A DNA stretch of 64,000 bases from Tindallia magadiensis (GTDB lineage: Bacteria; Bacillota; Clostridia; Peptostreptococcales; Tindalliaceae): NCBI RefSeq assembly GCF_900113635.1, contig NZ_FOQA01000004.1, positions 242,399-306,398 of the forward strand. The letters are read 5' to 3'. Numbering within the stretch: the stretch's first letter is position 1; each line of letters opens with the position of its first letter. The position numbers and the translations under genes are program-made. The notes beneath the pieces were generated by a model. It searched no databases. It saw only the letters and a list, made by a program, of their open reading frames with translations, and was not told the origin of the DNA. Positions 25,347 to 35,767 of the stretch are shown piece after piece.

Positions 25347-26216
25347 TTAATTTTCTTCTTTTAAGATAGGACGTAGTTTTTCTTCATCTGCGGACAATTG
25401 CTGGATTTCTTCCGGAACCACATCATCTGCTTCAGCTATATTTTTTCGAATAGCAAAATCGTAAATAAACCCTCCCGTAATCCCTCCAATGACCGGTCCC
25501 ACAATAGGCACCCAGAAATAATAGTTCGGACCCGGAATTCCTACAGATCCCCATCCTGCTATTGCCGTAAAAAGCTTTGGTCCGAAATCACGGGCCGGAT
25601 TCATAGCAAAGCCTGTCAATGTACCAAAAGATGATCCGATAATCGCAATGGTTAATCCGATTAACAGTGCTGCAAAGGGAGCATATTTTCCCTTTGGTGC
25701 ATTAACATTCCGCTCATCTGTTACAGCAAAGATAACCATTAGTAAAAATGCTGTAATAACAATTTCAATGAATAATGCTTGTAGGTTGCTAAGGTAGCTT
25801 TGGGGGTAAGTAGAAAAAATCCCAGCTGTTTGAATGCTTTCCATACTACCTCTAAGAATTCCCGTTTGTTGTTCAAATTCAATAAAGGCTTCTCGGTACA
25901 TTGTATATACTAACGCCGCCCCGCTAAAGGCTCCTGCCACTTGAGAAATAATGTAAGGAAGTACTTTTCTTCGAGGAAAATCTCGATATATCATTAATGC
26001 AATGGTCACTGCCGGATTAATATGTGTCCCTGAAACGGCTCCTGTAATATAAATCGCCATGGTAACTCCCAAACCCCAAATGACACTGATTTCCCACTGA
26101 GAATAGGTGGCCCCACTTAAAACCAGTCCTGCCACACATCCAGCACCAATAAATATTAGAATTAATGTTCCAATAAACTCTGCCAACAACTCACCTGACA
26201 AGCTCTTTTTCATCAT
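25347..26216 (-). CDS. glpF: Glycerol uptake facilitator (aquaglyceroporin)
   Basis: 289 residues, six membrane segments with the two half-helix motifs SGTHINPAVTIAL near residue 62 and TGFAMNPARDFGPKLF near 200. The Asp after the second NPAR is the glycerol-selective D-loop residue. The last 30 residues are a hydrophilic tail richer in Glu than usual. It conducts glycerol into the cell for GlpK. It is the fifth gene of the operon beginning with glpK; 27 bp separate it from the DUF1667 gene. Confidence 0.95.
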   Translation of the reverse strand: MMKKSLSGELLAEFIGTLILIFIGAGCVAGLVLSGATYSQWEISVIWGLGVTMAIYITGAVSGTHINPAVTIALMIYRDFPRRKVLPYIISQVAGAFSGAALVYTMYREAFIEFEQQTGILRGSMESIQTAGIFSTYPQSYLSNLQALFIEIVITAFLLMVIFAVTDERNVNAPKGKYAPFAALLIGLTIAIIGSSFGTLTGFAMNPARDFGPKLFTAIAGWGSVGIPGPNYYFWVPIVGPVIGGITGGFIYDFAIRKNIAEADDVVPEEIQQLSADEEKLRPILKEEN

Positions 26217-26243
26217 GTACCTGCACCTCCAATTTTTTTCGGT

Positions 26244-26630
26244 TCAGCTTTCCTCTTCCTTCATCGCTGGAAGATCACGAGTCGCCACAATATTCACTCC
26301 GGTATCTTGAAAATTTTCCAAAAGAGTCTGACCCATTTTAATAGGAGCCGTTATTAAACAATGATCGATCTCTTTCATCAACTCGAAGATTTTTCCCTTT
26401 GGCAAGGGTCGGTCGGTCTTTACAGGTATTAGTGGAAGAAATCCATCTTTTACAGCAATGGTCGTAGTAATCGTTCTTCTTGGATCTTTTAACTCCTGTT
26501 CTCCGTATTCCAGCCCTTTTTTACACTTATACCCTTCTATTACATATGTGTTTTCGTCCATCGTGATTTCAAGCTTGCAGCCCATAGGGCAAGCAATACA
26601 GGTGATTTCTCTCCCTTCTACTTTACTCAT
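26244..26630 (-). CDS. DUF1667 family cysteine-rich protein of the glp operon
   Basis: 128 residues from ATG 26630, with GAGGG eight bases upstream; a GTG at 26639 is possible but overlaps that site. CIACPMGCKLEI near residue 10 and YKCKKGLEYGEQE near 32 supply four cysteines that could hold an iron-sulfur cluster. DUF1667 proteins regularly accompany GlpA-like and FAD oxidoreductase genes in clostridia and probably form the third, electron-transferring subunit of the anaerobic glycerol-3-phosphate dehydrogenase. It overlaps the upstream gene by 8 bp. Confidence 0.85.
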   Translation of the reverse strand: MSKVEGREITCIACPMGCKLEITMDENTYVIEGYKCKKGLEYGEQELKDPRRTITTTIAVKDGFLPLIPVKTDRPLPKGKIFELMKEIDHCLITAPIKMGQTLLENFQDTGVNIVATRDLPAMKEEES

Positions 26631-27873
26631 TCTCCTCACCCTCTATCTCTATCATAATTTCTCCCCTTAGTGATTTCAGTTCTTTAGCATCCAAGTGAAT
26701 TTGCACCATTTCAGAGGGAACAATCATTCTTTCTCTTTTTTCTTTTACCGTCCGTTCTCCATCCTTTACCTTTATAGCAGCTTTTCTGTAAATTTTGTAA
26801 CTTCGTAGTGAAAGGGTAATTCCTTCAGGATCTTCTACCATAATCTTTTGGGGCAGCGTATAAGCAACCCCTTTCCCTGGTTTTACAGATAATTCTGTAC
26901 CACAAGGCAAGTCATCTATTGCAAAACGTGCCGCATTTCTCCCTGCAATGCGACTTTCTTTAGTAACAAAATCTACAATATCATGAACATGAAGAACGTT
27001 TCCGCAAGAAAAAATTCCCGGTACATTCGTTTCCATCATGCTATTAACCAACGCTCCCTTGGTCTTAGGATCTAGCAAAACTTTTCCTTTTTCTGAAAGT
27101 TCATTTTCTGGAATAAGACCCACAGAAAGCAGCAGGGTATCACAGGATATGATTTGCTGAGTTCCCTTGACAGGTTGCCACTGTTCATCTATTTGACTGA
27201 TGGTTATCCCTTCTATCCGATCTTTTCCGTGAACCTCTTGAATCTGGTGACGAAGAAGCAGTGGAATCTCATAATCCTCCAAACATTGAGCAATATTCCG
27301 ATAAAGACCACTGGAATGAGGCATCACTTCCACTACAGCTTTCACTTTTGCTCCTTCTAAGGTCATTCTTCGAGCCATAATAAGGCCAATATCACCAGAT
27401 CCATAAACGACTACTTCTTTCCCTATTTGATAACCTTCCATATTTAAAATCCGCTGAGCCATCCCTGCGTTATATACCCCTGCCGGTCGGTATCCTTGAA
27501 TATCTATGGCACCTGCCGTCCGTTCTCGACAACCCATCGCCAAGACAACAGCTTTTCCTTGAATCTGCCAGATTCCCTGTTCTCCAAGGGCAGTTACTCT
27601 TCGATCTTCCGTTAAATCCATTACCATCGTATTGAGATGTACTTCAATATCTTCATTTTTCAGTTGATTAATAAATCGTTGAGCATATTCAGGACCAGTA
27701 AGCTCCTCGTTAAACTCATGTAGTCCAAAGCCGGTATGGATGCATTGGTTAAGAATTCCTCCCAGCTCTCGATCTCGTTCCAGCAGCACAACGGACTTTG
27801 CACCAGTTTTTTTTGCTTCCAAGGCTGCTCCGATGCCGGCAGGTCCACCACCAATGACAATTACGTCCTTCAT
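26623..27873 (-). CDS. FAD-dependent NAD(P)/disulfide-type oxidoreductase of the glp operon
   Basis: 416 residues from ATG 27873. This start shares a base with the stop of the upstream gene (TGATG) and yields MKDVIVIGGGPAGIGAALEA, the FAD-binding Rossmann motif at the very N-terminus. A second dinucleotide motif (VVYGSGDIGLIMARRM) is near residue 152 and CGNVLHVHDIVDFV near 309. The GCRERTAGAIDIQGYRPAGVYNAG block is typical of this clostridial family. It probably forms a complex with the GlpA-like and DUF1667 proteins to pass electrons from glycerol-3-phosphate. Confidence 0.9.
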   Translation of the reverse strand: MKDVIVIGGGPAGIGAALEAKKTGAKSVVLLERDRELGGILNQCIHTGFGLHEFNEELTGPEYAQRFINQLKNEDIEVHLNTMVMDLTEDRRVTALGEQGIWQIQGKAVVLAMGCRERTAGAIDIQGYRPAGVYNAGMAQRILNMEGYQIGKEVVVYGSGDIGLIMARRMTLEGAKVKAVVEVMPHSSGLYRNIAQCLEDYEIPLLLRHQIQEVHGKDRIEGITISQIDEQWQPVKGTQQIISCDTLLLSVGLIPENELSEKGKVLLDPKTKGALVNSMMETNVPGIFSCGNVLHVHDIVDFVTKESRIAGRNAARFAIDDLPCGTELSVKPGKGVAYTLPQKIMVEDPEGITLSLRSYKIYRKAAIKVKDGERTVKEKRERMIVPSEMVQIHLDAKELKSLRGEIMIEIEGEENE

Positions 27874-29312
27874 CACTTTAATGCTCCTTTCAGTTTGCCG
27901 GTCAATAGTTTGGAATTCCTGCCTTCTTTTCGAATTTCCTCCATAGGAGTTTCCAACTCTCGGGATAAAATATCCAGTACTCGCGGACCACAAAATCCTC
28001 CTTGACAACGACCCGAACCTGGTCTTACCCGTCTTTTAATCCCATCCAAAGTGGTAGCTCCCCCTTTTCTATGGATGGCTTCTACAATTTCAGCCTCCGT
28101 AATCATCTCACAGCGGCAGATGATCTTTTGGTACCGAGGATTTTCTTTTAAAAGAGCTTCTTTTTCCTCTTTGCTCAAGGCATCAAAGTGTGGAATGGAT
28201 TTGCGTTTCGAAACAAAATTTTTCTTTTTTTTCAAGCACAACTTTTGAGTTATCTCTTCCGCTATCATTTCTCCAATAGCTGGAGCCGAGGCTAATCCTG
28301 GAGAATCAATGCCTATCAAATGAATTACCTCTTCCATAGATTTAGAAGACTCTATAACAAAATCATTTTCCTCAATAGAAGCTCGAATCCCAGAGAATAT
28401 TCGTATGCTTTGGCTTAACGGTATCCCTGGCACTCCTCTAACAGCGGTACGATCCACTTTTTTAATTCCACTCTTTGTTGTCTTAGTGTCTTCTGGGTTT
28501 TTAATACTTTCAGAGGTAGGTCCTACTATTATATTTCCGTGCACCGTAGGAGCAACCAACACCCCTTTTCCATCCGGAGTAGGTGTTTGAAAAATCACAT
28601 GAGATACCGCATTTCCAACTTTTCGATCAAGAATTCGATATTCTCCACGATTTGGCGTAATTTTATACTCTTTATCTCCTACCATTTTAGCAATTCTATC
28701 GGCGGATACTCCAGCGGCATTAATCAGCATTCTCCCCTCAAATTCGCCTTGAGTGGTGTAAACCTTTACTAGCTCTTTTTCTTTTTCAATCTTCATAACT
28801 TCAGTGTTCACAAAAAGTTCTGTCCCATTCTCCATCGCATTTTCTAGCAGAGCAAAGGTCATATTAAAAGGACAAGTGATTCCTACATTTTTTGCATATA
28901 ACGCCTTTGTCACTTTAGAAGAAATTCCAGGCTCTTTTTTGAGAGCTTCTTCCCCAGTCAAAATTTCCAAACCTTCAACACCATTTCTTTTTCCATTTTC
29001 CAGTAATCCCAAAAGCTTCTCTTCCTCTTCTGGGGTAAACGCCAGAACCATGGAACCACAGCGCTCATAGGGAAAGTTCAAATCCTTCGAGAGACCAGGG
29101 TAAAGGTCTACCCCTCGTTTGTTCAACTTCCCCTTTAAGGTGCCGTGCAAAGCATCGTATCCTCCATGAACAATAGCACTATTAGCTTTACTTGTTCCTT
29201 GACATACTTCCGTATTTTTTTCCAATATCGCTACCCTTCCCTGATTTTTTGACAGTTCCCTGGCAATAGCGCTTCCTATAACTCCTGCCCCTACAATGAT
29301 GATATCGTACAT
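27873..29312 (-). CDS. glpA: GlpA-like glycerol-3-phosphate dehydrogenase (FAD, C-terminal [2Fe-2S] domain)
   Basis: 479 residues. DIIIVGAGVIGSAIARELSK is the N-terminal FAD-binding motif; the DAO fold continues through HGGYDALHGTLKGKLN and INAAGVSADRIAKMVGD. The last 90 residues form a BFD-like [2Fe-2S] domain with CRCEMITEAEIVEA and GRCQGGFC. Related proteins oxidise glycerol-3-phosphate to dihydroxyacetone phosphate anaerobically. It follows glpK by 21 bp and overlaps the next gene. The gene symbol is by family and context; 2-hydroxyglutarate oxidase-like relatives exist. Confidence 0.85.
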   Translation of the reverse strand: MYDIIIVGAGVIGSAIARELSKNQGRVAILEKNTEVCQGTSKANSAIVHGGYDALHGTLKGKLNKRGVDLYPGLSKDLNFPYERCGSMVLAFTPEEEEKLLGLLENGKRNGVEGLEILTGEEALKKEPGISSKVTKALYAKNVGITCPFNMTFALLENAMENGTELFVNTEVMKIEKEKELVKVYTTQGEFEGRMLINAAGVSADRIAKMVGDKEYKITPNRGEYRILDRKVGNAVSHVIFQTPTPDGKGVLVAPTVHGNIIVGPTSESIKNPEDTKTTKSGIKKVDRTAVRGVPGIPLSQSIRIFSGIRASIEENDFVIESSKSMEEVIHLIGIDSPGLASAPAIGEMIAEEITQKLCLKKKKNFVSKRKSIPHFDALSKEEKEALLKENPRYQKIICRCEMITEAEIVEAIHRKGGATTLDGIKRRVRPGSGRCQGGFCGPRVLDILSRELETPMEEIRKEGRNSKLLTGKLKGALK

Positions 29313-29333
29313 CTTTTTTTCTCCTCCAAAACC

Positions 29334-30848
<1,515 letters not shown>

Positions 30849-30934
30849 TTAGTTGACTTAATGGTTGGGGATTCCTGCTAACGTTCTTTTTTCTTTTGGC
30901 ACCTGGGTAAATAGTATTGCTTAACGCAGGGCAC

Positions 30935-30990
30935 AAAAAAGGACAAAAAATACAAGAGTCGCTTCAACGACTCTCCCATCCAATGTCCTT
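30935..30990 (-). promoter_or_regulatory. Leader terminator/antiterminator of the glpK operon, candidate GlpP target
   Basis: On the minus strand GAGTCGTTGAAGCGACTC forms a hairpin (30956-30973) followed by TTGTATTTTTTG. An outer stem AAGGACA with TGTCCTT encloses it and ends in TTTTTTT. It lies between the promoter and glpK, where a factor-independent terminator only makes sense as a regulated attenuator. In Bacillus subtilis GlpP acts at such leaders. Confidence 0.7.
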
Positions 30991-31021
30991 GTTTCATCCT
31001 ATTCTTTTGTTCTTTACGGAA

Positions 31022-31050
31022 AGTATATCGAAAAGACCCTTCTCTGTCAA
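31022..31050 (-). promoter_or_regulatory. Sigma-A promoter of the glp operon
   Basis: TTGACA, a 17-bp spacer and TATACT on the minus strand, about 190 bp upstream of the glpK start and just upstream of the leader terminator. Confidence 0.82.
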
Positions 31051-31134
31051 GGAAAATTATCATTATTCAGAAATTTGCATTTTTTCCTGTCCTGAAATAT
31101 CTTGAAGCCACCATATCTATGATTTCATCCTTTA

Positions 31135-31178
31135 AAAGCATAGCACACCTTACCGCTTTAACCCGGTATGGTGTGCTA
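31135..31178 (-). terminator. Terminator after the rhodanese lipoprotein gene
   Basis: TAGCACACC and GGTGTGCTA form a stem extended by partly paired TACCG/CGGTA, followed on the minus strand by TGCTTTT. Confidence 0.75.
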
Positions 31179-31215
31179 TTGCTCTTAAAAAAAGAGGGGG
31201 GTACCTATTTTTATA

Positions 31216-32181
31216 TTAAGGAGTTACAACCGGCATTTCTTCTGCTGTCCAACCTCGCATACCTCTATACAATGACATTGCATCAATACCATTCAAACGA
31301 AGATTCAAAATGGTTTGCCCTGCCGTCTGACCAGAGAAACAAGTAACGTAAACTGGTTTTTCAGTAGAAATTTCATCCATCCGTTCCCCTATTTCTGGGA
31401 ATGGTATCAATATTGCACCTTCAATATGTCCTTCATCATAAGCCTCTTGATTTCGAATATCAATAATTTCAATATCCTCTGATCCTGCCTCAATTAATTC
31501 TTTTACTTCCGGCGGACGAACAATATAATTGGTTCCCTGAGTGAAATGATTATGAATTGCTACCAACAAAATTTCTTGTTCAGGAGTCCAGTTTGCATCC
31601 GCTGCCGGCAGTTCATTCGCTTCTGTCTCTAAGGTATCTTCACCCAGTTCCAAGGGTGCCCATCCAAAGTTCATGCCACCTTGCAGTGATAATGCATCAA
31701 AACCCATCAACTGCATTGCTGCAATTGCTTGACCAGATGTTTGTCCGGTAAAGCAATAAACCAGAATCTGACGGTCATCCGGTAAAACATCCATCTTATC
31801 TCCTATTTCCGCATATGGAATATGGACAGCACCCGGTATATGACCTTCTGCATAATCGTCTGCACTACGCATGTCTACGATAAAATAATCTTCTGGATTC
31901 TCTTCAATGAGAGGGAGAGCATTCTCAAAGCTAATCATATTCCATGTACTATTTTCTTCTGTAATGGAATCATAGTAAGCCGCGGTTGCCTCTCTTATCA
32001 CCGTTTCTCTATCCAGTTCTGACTCTTCTTCTGATTCATCTGCCGGCTCTTCAACCACTTCTTCCACAACCGGTTCTTCTACTTCCTCTGCTTCTTCAGC
32101 AGGGGACCCACATCCTGCCAATAGTGATAAAGATAAGAGTAATGCAAGTAATAAGCTTAATAATTTTTTCTGACTCATCAT
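31216..32181 (-). CDS. Lipoprotein with two rhodanese-like domains
   Basis: 321 residues. A lipoprotein signal (LLALLLSLSLLAGC, lipobox LAGC) is followed by a strongly acidic linker (EEAEEVEEPVVEEVVEE) and two rhodanese domains, one ending in VYCFTGQTSGQA near residue 140 and one in VTCFSGQTAGQT near 282. Both keep the active-site cysteine at the start of the loop. Anchored outside the membrane, it may move sulfane sulfur or bind oxyanions; the physiological substrate is unknown. No partner gene adjoins it. Confidence 0.88.
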   Translation of the reverse strand: MMSQKKLLSLLLALLLSLSLLAGCGSPAEEAEEVEEPVVEEVVEEPADESEEESELDRETVIREATAAYYDSITEENSTWNMISFENALPLIEENPEDYFIVDMRSADDYAEGHIPGAVHIPYAEIGDKMDVLPDDRQILVYCFTGQTSGQAIAAMQLMGFDALSLQGGMNFGWAPLELGEDTLETEANELPAADANWTPEQEILLVAIHNHFTQGTNYIVRPPEVKELIEAGSEDIEIIDIRNQEAYDEGHIEGAILIPFPEIGERMDEISTEKPVYVTCFSGQTAGQTILNLRLNGIDAMSLYRGMRGWTAEEMPVVTP

Positions 32182-32342
32182 AACTTCCTCCTTCTACCCT
32201 TTTTATATTTTATTTAATTTCACAAGTGTATTACCTATCTTTTTTCTATTTAAGGCTTGTGAATTTAAAAACAAACTTGATGAAAAAAATATTAGCAAAT
32301 GAATCCTTCTACTAGAGAATTGCTTATCCGCTGTCGGTAAAT

Positions 32343-32438
32343 CTATTTCAAATTATCTTCATCCAAAATGCTCCGTTTGACCTTGTTTTTTTTCGCAATT
32401 TCGCCAAGAGTATTTTTATCTTCCCTATCATCATACAT
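32343..32438 (-). CDS. Possible 31-residue ORF or remnant
   Basis: A frame reading MYDDREDKNTLGEIAKKNKV and ending DEDNLK, open upstream for another fifteen residues (VVEIFVET before the Met). The composition is protein-like and charged, but no ribosome-binding site is seen. It may be the end of a decayed gene. The rest of the gap 32182-32513 holds the copZ terminator and nothing else recognisable. Confidence 0.2.
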   Translation of the reverse strand: MYDDREDKNTLGEIAKKNKVKRSILDEDNLK

Positions 32439-32482
32439 GGTTTCAACAAAAATTTCAACTACATTTTTGAAAAACAAAGCAT

Positions 32483-32513
32483 AAAAAAGCAGATCCGAAG
32501 ATCCGCTTTTTTT
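32483..32513 (-). terminator. Terminator after copZ
   Basis: GCGGATC-TTCG-GATCTGC stem with a TTTTTT run on the minus strand, immediately after the copZ stop codon. Confidence 0.92.
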
Positions 32514-32729
32514 CTACACATCTAAAATATCAATCACATCATAACCTGCCTCATCTACCGCTTCAGTAATCCTTTCATTATCTACCGCTTTCTCCAGTAC
32601 CACAATGGCATTTTTTGCTTCCAAGTCCACTACGGCTTCTTCTACACCATCCACTTTAGCCAGGTTTTTTTCTACCCTTGCCGAGCAATGACCGCAGGTC
32701 ATTCCTTCGATCTTAATTAGTTTTTTCAT
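32514..32729 (-). CDS. copZ: Copper chaperone (HMA domain)
   Basis: 71 residues, a single ferredoxin-like HMA domain with IEGMTCGHCSARVEKNL; the CxxC at residues 12-15 binds Cu(I). It delivers copper to the ATPase encoded 20 bp upstream and likely also to the CsoR sensor. It is the last gene of the csoR-copA-copZ operon. Confidence 0.95.
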   Translation of the reverse strand: MKKLIKIEGMTCGHCSARVEKNLAKVDGVEEAVVDLEAKNAIVVLEKAVDNERITEAVDEAGYDVIDILDV

Positions 32730-32749
32730 TATTTACCTCCTTTAAGTGT

Positions 32750-35257
32750 TCACCTATTTTCTTCTATAACTTTCTTAAACGACGGCTGTATATCTGTCCT
32801 TTTTAAGCGCAAAGAGTTATAGATCACATTTAAAGAGCTAATAGACATTGCCGCTGCTCCAATCATAGGATGCAGTAAGCCCACCATTGCTACCGGTATG
32901 GCTATTGCATTGTAAAACCAGGCCCAAAAATAGTTTTCCTTGATTTTCCGGAAAGTCCCTCTCGATAACAATATGGCTGAGATAATGCCTCCCAACTCTC
33001 CCTTTACCAAGGTAACATCGGCCGCTTCTATCGCAACATCTGTCCCTGTCCCAATTGCAATACCAATGTTTGCCTGCTTTAACGCCGGCGCATCATTGAT
33101 ACCATCGCCTACCATAGCCACTGTTACAAAATCTTTCTGAAGTTTTTTAACTTCTTCTACTTTTCCTTCCGGCAGCACTTCGGCTATTACATAATCAATC
33201 CCAATTTTCTCTGCAATGGCCTTTGCTGTCCGCTCATTATCACCTGTTACCATTGCTGTTTGAATACCCATTTCTTGTAGTTCTTTAACAGCTTTAGGCG
33301 AGTCTTCTTTTACCGGATCAGCTACCGCAATTATTCCTAATAGTTTTTCTTCACGAACAATCATCATCACTGTTTTTGCTTCGTTTTCCAGTCTTTGAAT
33401 TTCTTCTTCCATATGTTCATACGCGATTTTGTGCTTTTCCATTATTTTTCTATTACCCATAAAAACCTTATCGCCATCCAAAAAACCTTCAATCCCCATG
33501 CCTGTTACTGCTTCAAAACCTTGAATATCTTCCATGGGTATTTTTCTTTTTTTCGCTTCTTCTATGATCGCATGGGCTAGCGGATGTTCCGATCCCTTTT
33601 CTAAGGCTCCGGCTACTTTCATTAAAGAAAACTCATCCACCCCTTCTCCTGTAAGAATATCCGTTACAGCCGGTCTTCCGTGGGTTAAAGTTCCTGTTTT
33701 ATCAAAAATAATCATTTTTAAGTTTTTAAAGGTTTGTACCGCTTCGCCATTTCGAATTAAAATTCCTTTTTCAGCCCCCATTCCACTTCCTACCATAAGG
33801 GCTGTAGGCGTTCCAAGACCAAGAGCACAAGGGCAAGCAATAACCAACACTGCTGTGGCTGTAACAAAAGCAATCGATAAGGTGCCAGCATCCGGATTCA
33901 CCCATGGTAAAAACCCTGCGCCCCATTGCAGGATACTTTGATGAAATTCTGGAAACAGCAGGTTTGATGAAAATACAGCTACGGTTATCATCAAGATCGC
34001 TGGAACAAAGTATCCAGTGATCCGATCAGCAAATTCCTGAATTGGCACTTTAGAACCTTGGCAAGCCTCTACCAGCTGAATAACCTGGGATAGAAAGGTT
34101 TCATCACCAACCTTGGTCACTTTCACTTTTAGTAATCCTTGTTTATTGATCGTTGCTCCAATCACCGGATCACCAGGTTCTCTCTTCACTGGCATAGATT
34201 CTCCTGTCGCCATGGATTCATCGATGGTGCTTTTTCCTTCTAGAATATTCCCATCAGTAGGAATTTTTTCTCCCGGTTTTACAATCATGACATCTCCTGG
34301 TTGCAACTCTTCCACTGGCACTTCTACTTCTTCTCCCCGCAGAAGGATTGTCGCTGTTTTTGCTCCCATTTCCACCAATTTGCGTATCGCCTGAGAAGCT
34401 CTGCCTTTTGCACGGTTTTCAAGGTATTTCCCTATCAAATGAAATGTCATAATACTACTAGCCATTTCTGTAAATGCTTGTAGAGGAAAGAAAAAAGCTG
34501 TTAATCCGATTAAGTACGGCGGTAAAGATCCTAAAGAAACCAACACATCCATATTCGGACTTCTATTTTTTAATGCATTAAAACTTGCCTTATGAACCAC
34601 TTTACCTAGCAAAAATATGTTCGGGAAAGCTAGAATATTAACAATCACCAGGTAATAAGGAATCTCAACCCCCATAAGCATGTGAAGAATCATCAGAAAC
34701 ATAATAGTCCCTGACAGTATGGCTGACCGGATCATTTTACTCCATGATTTTTGCATCATCACTTCATCCTGATCTGTCTCCTGACCTCCTTTTGGTTCTG
34801 AGATCAGTTCGTAACCAAGATCAGCAATTTTTTTACTGATTTCAACCACTCTTACCTGTTCTGGTAAAAATGTTACGGTTAGCTTTTCGGCAGGAAAGTT
34901 TACCGTAGCTTCTTCTATACCCTCCATCTTATTCAAGGCTTTTTCTATGGAAGAAGAACAAGCTGTACAAGTCATACCAGTTATTTTAAATGTTTTACGT
35001 ATTGACACCGTCCCATCTATTTCTTCCTTTTTGTCTATTTCTTCCTCCTCCATAAGCACCTGATATCCTAGATCTTCAATGGCTTTTGCAATCATTTCTA
35101 AAGAGATTTGAGATTCATCATAGCGAAGATGAAGTTTTTCAGTAGCCATATTAATATGCGCTTTTTCAATATTTTCCCATTTAGCCAGCTTTCTTTCAAT
35201 TGCTCCTGAACAGCTGGCACAAGACATACCACCTATTTTAAGCTTTGTGTTTTTCAT
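32750..35257 (-). CDS. copA: Cu(I)-exporting P-type ATPase
   Basis: 835 residues from ATG 35257, with AAAGGAGG upstream (an ATG further upstream at 35296 lacks a site). Two N-terminal HMA domains carry GMSCASC and GMTCTAC; the membrane site is ACPCALGLGTPTAL; DKTGTLTHG, GSEHPLAHAI and GDGINDAPALKQA complete the catalytic set. All P1B-1 copper features are present. It exports Cu(I) and is controlled by CsoR encoded just upstream. Confidence 0.97.
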   Translation of the reverse strand: MKNTKLKIGGMSCASCSGAIERKLAKWENIEKAHINMATEKLHLRYDESQISLEMIAKAIEDLGYQVLMEEEEIDKKEEIDGTVSIRKTFKITGMTCTACSSSIEKALNKMEGIEEATVNFPAEKLTVTFLPEQVRVVEISKKIADLGYELISEPKGGQETDQDEVMMQKSWSKMIRSAILSGTIMFLMILHMLMGVEIPYYLVIVNILAFPNIFLLGKVVHKASFNALKNRSPNMDVLVSLGSLPPYLIGLTAFFFPLQAFTEMASSIMTFHLIGKYLENRAKGRASQAIRKLVEMGAKTATILLRGEEVEVPVEELQPGDVMIVKPGEKIPTDGNILEGKSTIDESMATGESMPVKREPGDPVIGATINKQGLLKVKVTKVGDETFLSQVIQLVEACQGSKVPIQEFADRITGYFVPAILMITVAVFSSNLLFPEFHQSILQWGAGFLPWVNPDAGTLSIAFVTATAVLVIACPCALGLGTPTALMVGSGMGAEKGILIRNGEAVQTFKNLKMIIFDKTGTLTHGRPAVTDILTGEGVDEFSLMKVAGALEKGSEHPLAHAIIEEAKKRKIPMEDIQGFEAVTGMGIEGFLDGDKVFMGNRKIMEKHKIAYEHMEEEIQRLENEAKTVMMIVREEKLLGIIAVADPVKEDSPKAVKELQEMGIQTAMVTGDNERTAKAIAEKIGIDYVIAEVLPEGKVEEVKKLQKDFVTVAMVGDGINDAPALKQANIGIAIGTGTDVAIEAADVTLVKGELGGIISAILLSRGTFRKIKENYFWAWFYNAIAIPVAMVGLLHPMIGAAAMSISSLNVIYNSLRLKRTDIQPSFKKVIEENR

Positions 35258-35309
35258 GTCGTCCTCCTTTTGCAAGATCTCCTTTTTTCCCTTCATTTGC
35301 TTTTGCTCA

Positions 35310-35600
35310 TTATTTTGATATTTTTTTTATGGTTGTCAAAATTTCGTCCACCACAGATGCATCTCCATTTTTTAGTTGATGGATCACACAGTGCTTCAAA
35401 TGACTTTCTAATAATACCATTTCGATGGATTTAAGCGCTGATCGAGAAGCCTCCAACTGATGGAGTATATCATCACAGTAAACTTCATTACTAATAAGCT
35501 TTTTTATTCCACGTATCTGCCCTTCTACCCGGTTTAAACGATGTAGTAAGCTTTTTTGAACTTCTGCCGAATGTTTTGATGGCGATTTTTCTGTATCCAT
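35310..35600 (-). CDS. csoR: Copper-sensing transcriptional repressor
   Basis: 96 residues, all-helical CsoR/RcnR fold (LLHRLNRVEGQIRGIKKLI). The copper ligands are spaced as in CsoR: Cys in VYCDDIL, His 25 residues later and Cys 29 residues later (SHLKHC). This separates it from RcnR (Ni/Co) and CstR (persulfide). It is the first gene of the copper operon, whose promoter carries a fitting operator. Confidence 0.95.
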   Translation of the reverse strand: MDTEKSPSKHSAEVQKSLLHRLNRVEGQIRGIKKLISNEVYCDDILHQLEASRSALKSIEMVLLESHLKHCVIHQLKNGDASVVDEILTTIKKISK

Positions 35601-35620
35601 TATATCTCCTCCTTTTATAG

Positions 35621-35650
35621 ATTATACCATACCCCCCTACCCTATGTAAA
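35621..35650 (-). promoter_or_regulatory. csoR-copA-copZ promoter with embedded CsoR operator
   Basis: On the minus strand TTTACA, an 18-bp spacer and TATAAT. The spacer TAGGGTAGGGGGGTATGG holds a G-tract operator like those of CsoR, so the bound repressor would occupy the space between -35 and -10. Confidence 0.75.
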
Positions 35651-35661
35651 GAGCTGGTGGA

Positions 35662-35690
35662 TTGACAGATTTTCTTTCATATACTATAAT
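35662..35690 (+). promoter_or_regulatory. Consensus sigma-A promoter of the GNAT gene
   Basis: TTGACA, a 17-bp spacer and TATAAT, 78 bp upstream of the acetyltransferase start, divergent from the copper promoter with only about 11 bp between the two -35 boxes. Confidence 0.88.
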
Positions 35691-35767
35691 TATTGTACTA
35701 TTGTCCTAGAAAGGGAGCCGCCCATGGTCCCTGTTCTGTTTATTAATTCGATAAAGGAGGGGCTCCA

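Noticed and set aside
31051..31075. Fur-like AT-rich sequence upstream of the glp promoter
   Set aside because: Only one half-site matches the consensus; the other half is poor, and a link of iron to glycerol use has no other support.
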